Of a stretch of DNA of 9,066 nucleotides, positions 6,855-9,066 are shown in pieces (within the stretch, counting starts at the first letter, position 1; every line of letters starts with the position of its first letter). The notes under the pieces are model-generated. The model had not been told where the DNA came from. It saw only the letters and a program-made list of their open reading frames with translations, and made no database searches. Location of the stretch: the NCBI GenBank assembly GCA_050485745.1, contig JBJHBY010000149.1, positions 1 through 9,066 on the forward strand. The letters run 5' to 3'. The DNA comes from JBJHBY01 sp050485745 (GTDB lineage: Bacteria; Pseudomonadota; Gammaproteobacteria; Pseudomonadales; CAMLJR01). The position numbers were made by a program, and so were the translations under genes.

Positions 6855-7700
6855 ATGCTGGATCACACCGAAGCGAAACACCAACCGGCACTGATCCTGT
6901 GGTTGCGGCGCCTGCCCTTCGGCACGCGCCTGCTGTTGCTCCTGGCAGCGGCGCTGCTGCCGGTGGTCGCGGCGCTGCTTCTGCCCGCCCTGCCCCAGCC
7001 CCAGGCCTACCACGACTTCGCCGACCAGCGCCCGCTGGCCGGCATTCCCAACTTCGGTGACGTGGCCTCGAACGCGGCCTTTCTGCTCGTCGGGATTGCC
7101 GGGCTGGCCTGGCTGTGGCCACGGCGCCACCCCCGGGCGGGGGCATTCACCCACCGCGGCGAGTCCCTGCCCTGGCTGGTGCTGTTTGGCGCAACGGCGC
7201 TGGTGGCCTTCGGTTCCAGCTGGTACCACCTCGCCCCGGACAACCTGCGCCTGTACTGGGACCGGATGCCGATGACCCTGGCCTTCATGGCCATCACCGC
7301 GGCCCTGCTGGGGGACCGCATCCACCCCCGGCTCGGGCTGATCGCTCTGCCCCTGCTGCTGCTTCTGGGCATGGCGGGCGCCAGCGCCTGGCTGTGGAGT
7401 GAGCTGCAGGGCCGCGGCGACCTGCGGCCCTATCTGCTGGTGCAGGCCGTACCGCTCTGCGCCGCACCCGTGCTGCTGGCGCTGTTTCCCAACCGCTACA
7501 GCCACGGCCGCGACGTGCTGGTGACCGCGGGGCTCTATCTGCTGGCCCTGCTCACCGAGCGCCTGGACCACGCACTGTTCACGCTGAGCGCGGGAATCAT
7601 CAGCGGCCACACCCTCAAACACCTGCTGGCGGCACTCGCCGTGTACTGGCTGCTGCGCATGCTGCGGCGACGGCGGGCGCTCACTTTTTCAGCACGCTGA
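6855..7700 (+). CDS. Ceramidase-family (CREST-type) integral membrane hydrolase
   Basis: The 281-residue protein has about seven hydrophobic helices and the residue set typical of the alkaline ceramidase/CREST superfamily. This comprises SSWYH (S121 and H125, S-x3-H), the Asp of WDRMP (D136) and SGHTLKH (H252 and H256, H-x3-H). Known members bind zinc with the three histidines and hydrolyse amide or related bonds within the membrane. Here the substrate is unknown; bacterial ceramide is possible but not shown. The N-terminal helix (about 23-45) is followed by a polar loop with PNFGDVASNAAFLLVG (65-80), typical of the family. I chose the ATG at 6855 (MLDHTEAKH); the frame is open from 6759, but that stretch overlaps the Kelch start and looks like leader. 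The last 20 bp overlap the convergent DUF3185 gene. Confidence 0.85.
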   Translation: MLDHTEAKHQPALILWLRRLPFGTRLLLLLAAALLPVVAALLLPALPQPQAYHDFADQRPLAGIPNFGDVASNAAFLLVGIAGLAWLWPRRHPRAGAFTHRGESLPWLVLFGATALVAFGSSWYHLAPDNLRLYWDRMPMTLAFMAITAALLGDRIHPRLGLIALPLLLLLGMAGASAWLWSELQGRGDLRPYLLVQAVPLCAAPVLLALFPNRYSHGRDVLVTAGLYLLALLTERLDHALFTLSAGIISGHTLKHLLAALAVYWLLRMLRRRRALTFSAR

Positions 7701-7884
7701 GATAGCCTCCGACCACCACCAGCACGGCGCCACCGATGATGTACCAGGTGGTGGTCTCGGTGAAGCGTCCGGTAAATGCCTCCATGACCTGATCATCCAC
7801 CGATTGTGAGGATTGCCAGCCAAAGAACAGCAACAGCACACCAATCACCAGCAGCACGATGCCAACCAGTTTGTTGTTCCCCAT
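7681..7884 (-). CDS. DUF3185-type small membrane protein
   Basis: The 67-residue protein has two transmembrane segments (about 6-22 and 47-63) flanking a polar loop with SQSVDDQVMEAFTGR and TTTWYIIGG. This matches the pattern I know from DUF3185 proteins, which have no established function. GGAGG at 7893-7897 lies 8 nt before the ATG at 7884 and supports this start. The frame stays open upstream to 8211, but that extension runs across the intergenic region and lacks such a site. The 3' end overlaps the convergent ceramidase-like gene by 20 bp. The protein is probably in the inner membrane. Confidence 0.85.
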   Translation of the reverse strand: MGNNKLVGIVLLVIGVLLLFFGWQSSQSVDDQVMEAFTGRFTETTTWYIIGGAVLVVVGGYLSVLKK

Positions 7885-7977
7885 TGGATACACCTCCGTT
7901 TGTCTGGTTTGGCGGGGGCAGTCGACACCCCGGCAACTCAATCTGAGCAGATCGGGGTGCCCGGGGCAAGCGGCCCC

Positions 7978-8006
7978 TTGACCCTCTATCCCCACGGCGA
8001 GATGAT
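7978..8006 (+). promoter_or_regulatory. Possible sigma-70 promoter of the TPR lipoprotein gene
   Basis: TTGACC (7978-7983), a 17-nt spacer and GATGAT (8001-8006) match the consensus at 5 of 6 and 4 of 6 positions. The -35 box directly follows the GGGGC/GCCCC hairpin. The leader to the ATG at 8090 would be about 75 nt. Confidence 0.4.
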
Positions 8007-8077
8007 CGCAGCGAAACACTGACCATCGAAGTTGCCGTCCGTACAGAGGAGTCCAACCCCACGACACACTGAGCAAC

Positions 8078-8084
8078 AGGGAGG
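8078..8084 (+). promoter_or_regulatory. Ribosome binding site of the TPR lipoprotein gene
   Basis: AGGGAGG lies 5 nt before the ATG at 8090 and 8 nt before a second in-frame ATG at 8093. Either could be the true start; the difference is one methionine. Confidence 0.75.
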
Positions 8085-8089
8085 CCGCC

Positions 8090-9066
8090 ATGATGCCGCA
8101 CCGTGTCGCCAGATCCATCACACCACTGCTGTTTCCCCTGATCGCCGCACTGGCGCTTTCCGCCTGCGGGGACCCGCCCCCGGACCTGCGGGCACCACAT
8201 GCCGGCCACACCCACGAGGAACAGGCCGTGCCGGATGATGCCGAACTGGGTGATGTCGATTTTCAGACCGACTGCGATACCGCGGTACAGGCGGATTTCG
8301 ACCGCGCCCTGGCCCTGATGCACCACATGATGTACGCGCAGGCCCGGGAGCACTTCGCCGGGATCCACGCCCGGGCCCCCGACTGCGCGATGGCGTACTG
8401 GGGCGAGGCCACGACCCTGTTTCAACCCCTGTGGGGAACGCGCCCGACCCGCGATGAGCTGGAGCATGGTTGGCGCCGCATCCGCCAGGCCGCGGAGCAG
8501 GTCGGGACTGAACGCGAACAGGTGCTGGTCGACGCCACGTACGCCTTCTTCAAGGACCCCGGGCAACGGGAGTTTCGCGAGCGCCTGGAGGGCTGGATCG
8601 ATGGCATGGCCACGGCATACGAGGCCTTTCCCGATGACCCGGACATCGCCACCCTGCAGGGGCTGGCCCTGCTCACCAAGGCCCAGACGGCGGAGCACCG
8701 GCACGCCCTGTACGACCTCGCCGAGGCCCTGCTGCGCCAGGTCTGGGCATCGCAGCCTCGCCACCCGGGCGCCATCCACTACATGATCCACGCCACCGAC
8801 GCCGAGGGCCGCGAACGCAACGCGCTGGACATGGTGGAGGCCTACGCCGACATCGCCCCGAAAACCGCCCACGCACTGCACATGCCCTCACACATCTACG
8901 TGCGCCTGGGAGACTGGCCACAGGTGATCGACTGGAACGAACGCTCCGCCCGGGCAGCGCTGCGCCACTCTGTCAACGGCCATGTCTCGCATCACTATAT
9001 CCACGCCATGGATTACCGCCTGTATGCCCATCTGCAGCGTGGCGAGTACGACGCGGCCCGCGCCGT
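8090..9066 (+). CDS. TPR-type lipoprotein with conserved histidine motifs (3' end outside window)
   Basis: The 325 visible residues begin with a lipoprotein signal peptide: hydrophobic stretch about 11-25, lipobox LSAC, lipidated C26, with Gly at +2. A His/Pro-rich linker (28-50) leads into helical repeats that look like degenerate TPRs (from about 57), opening with FDRALALMHHMMYAQAREHF and CAMAYWGEA. C62 and C99 could pair. Three dense motifs follow: HPGAIHYMIHATD (225-237), HALHMPSHIYVRLGDW (261-276) and HHYIHAMDY (301-309). These match a widespread family annotated only as TPR proteins, whose members are often about 500 residues, so the C-terminal part is missing here. Function is unknown. 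The repeated His/Asp pattern hints at a metal site, which is inference. An outer-membrane or periplasmic location is likely. Confidence 0.87.
   Translation, partial: MMPHRVARSITPLLFPLIAALALSACGDPPPDLRAPHAGHTHEEQAVPDDAELGDVDFQTDCDTAVQADFDRALALMHHMMYAQAREHFAGIHARAPDCAMAYWGEATTLFQPLWGTRPTRDELEHGWRRIRQAAEQVGTEREQVLVDATYAFFKDPGQREFRERLEGWIDGMATAYEAFPDDPDIATLQGLALLTKAQTAEHRHALYDLAEALLRQVWASQPRHPGAIHYMIHATDAEGRERNALDMVEAYADIAPKTAHALHMPSHIYVRLGDWPQVIDWNERSARAALRHSVNGHVSHHYIHAMDYRLYAHLQRGEYDAARA

Larger units (their letters stand above)
7885..8089. other. Divergent intergenic region with hairpins
   Basis: This 205-bp gap separates the DUF3185 and TPR genes. CACCCCG (7926-7932) and CGGGGTG (7953-7959) form a 7-bp inverted repeat enclosing a smaller one, CTCA-ATC-TGAG (7937-7947). 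Next to it, GGGGC (7963-7967) pairs with GCCCC (7973-7977). None has a trailing T-run, so these do not look like intrinsic terminators. They could be operator sites or leader structure for either gene. I see no open frame here worth calling. Confidence 0.45.

Noticed and set aside
7963..7977. GGGGC/GCCCC hairpin as an intrinsic terminator
   Set aside because: No T-run follows on either strand, and no gene ends upstream of it in the right orientation.
7793..8881. A 362-codon open frame on the minus strand
   Set aside because: It is antisense to the TPR lipoprotein and overlaps the DUF3185 gene in another frame. The sense-strand lipobox, ribosome site and family motifs decide against it.

Overview
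The window is GC-rich, tightly packed bacterial chromosome, with ten protein genes on both strands and very little non-coding DNA. Codon use, gene families and the two lipobox-type lipoproteins suggest a Gram-negative proteobacterium. A gammaproteobacterium, perhaps of a halophilic or Ectothiorhodospiraceae-like lineage, is my best guess, but no marker gene fixes the taxon. I see no rRNA, tRNA, CRISPR array, insertion sequence, phage gene or att site.

Layout from left to right. (1) 1-1219 holds a divergent regulatory module: a minus-strand ECF41/SigJ-type sigma factor, cut by the window edge, and a plus-strand carboxymuconolactone decarboxylase (CMD/AhpD-like) gene. The gap between them carries two back-to-back copies of an ECF41-type promoter with identical 16-nt spacing, so the sigma factor probably drives both itself and the CMD gene. 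An exact 13-bp tandem repeat lies where the sigma mRNA would start. (2) 1228-2705 holds a minus-strand PAS-GGDEF diguanylate cyclase with an intact inhibitory site, divergent from a small plus-strand lipoprotein of unknown function. (3) 2722-6760 holds a three-gene minus-strand operon: a membrane-anchored Kelch protein, a fusion of O6-alkylguanine-DNA alkyltransferase with an AlkA/Mag1-type 3-methyladenine glycosylase, and a membrane glycerophosphodiester phosphodiesterase. The last two genes overlap by 4 bp (GTGA). (4) 6855-7884 holds a plus-strand ceramidase/CREST-like membrane hydrolase, whose 3' end overlaps that of a minus-strand 67-residue DUF3185-type membrane protein by 20 bp. (5) 8090-9066 holds the start of a plus-strand TPR-type lipoprotein rich in histidine motifs, cut by the right edge.

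Two themes recur. One is regulation and stress: the ECF41-CMD pair, the c-di-GMP synthase and the alkylation-repair fusion. The other is envelope and lipid biology: the phosphodiesterase, the ceramidase-like protein and the lipoproteins. The most distinctive items are the paired ECF41 promoters and the single-chain double alkylation-repair enzyme. The remaining genes look like ordinary chromosomal genes, several of them uncharacterised.
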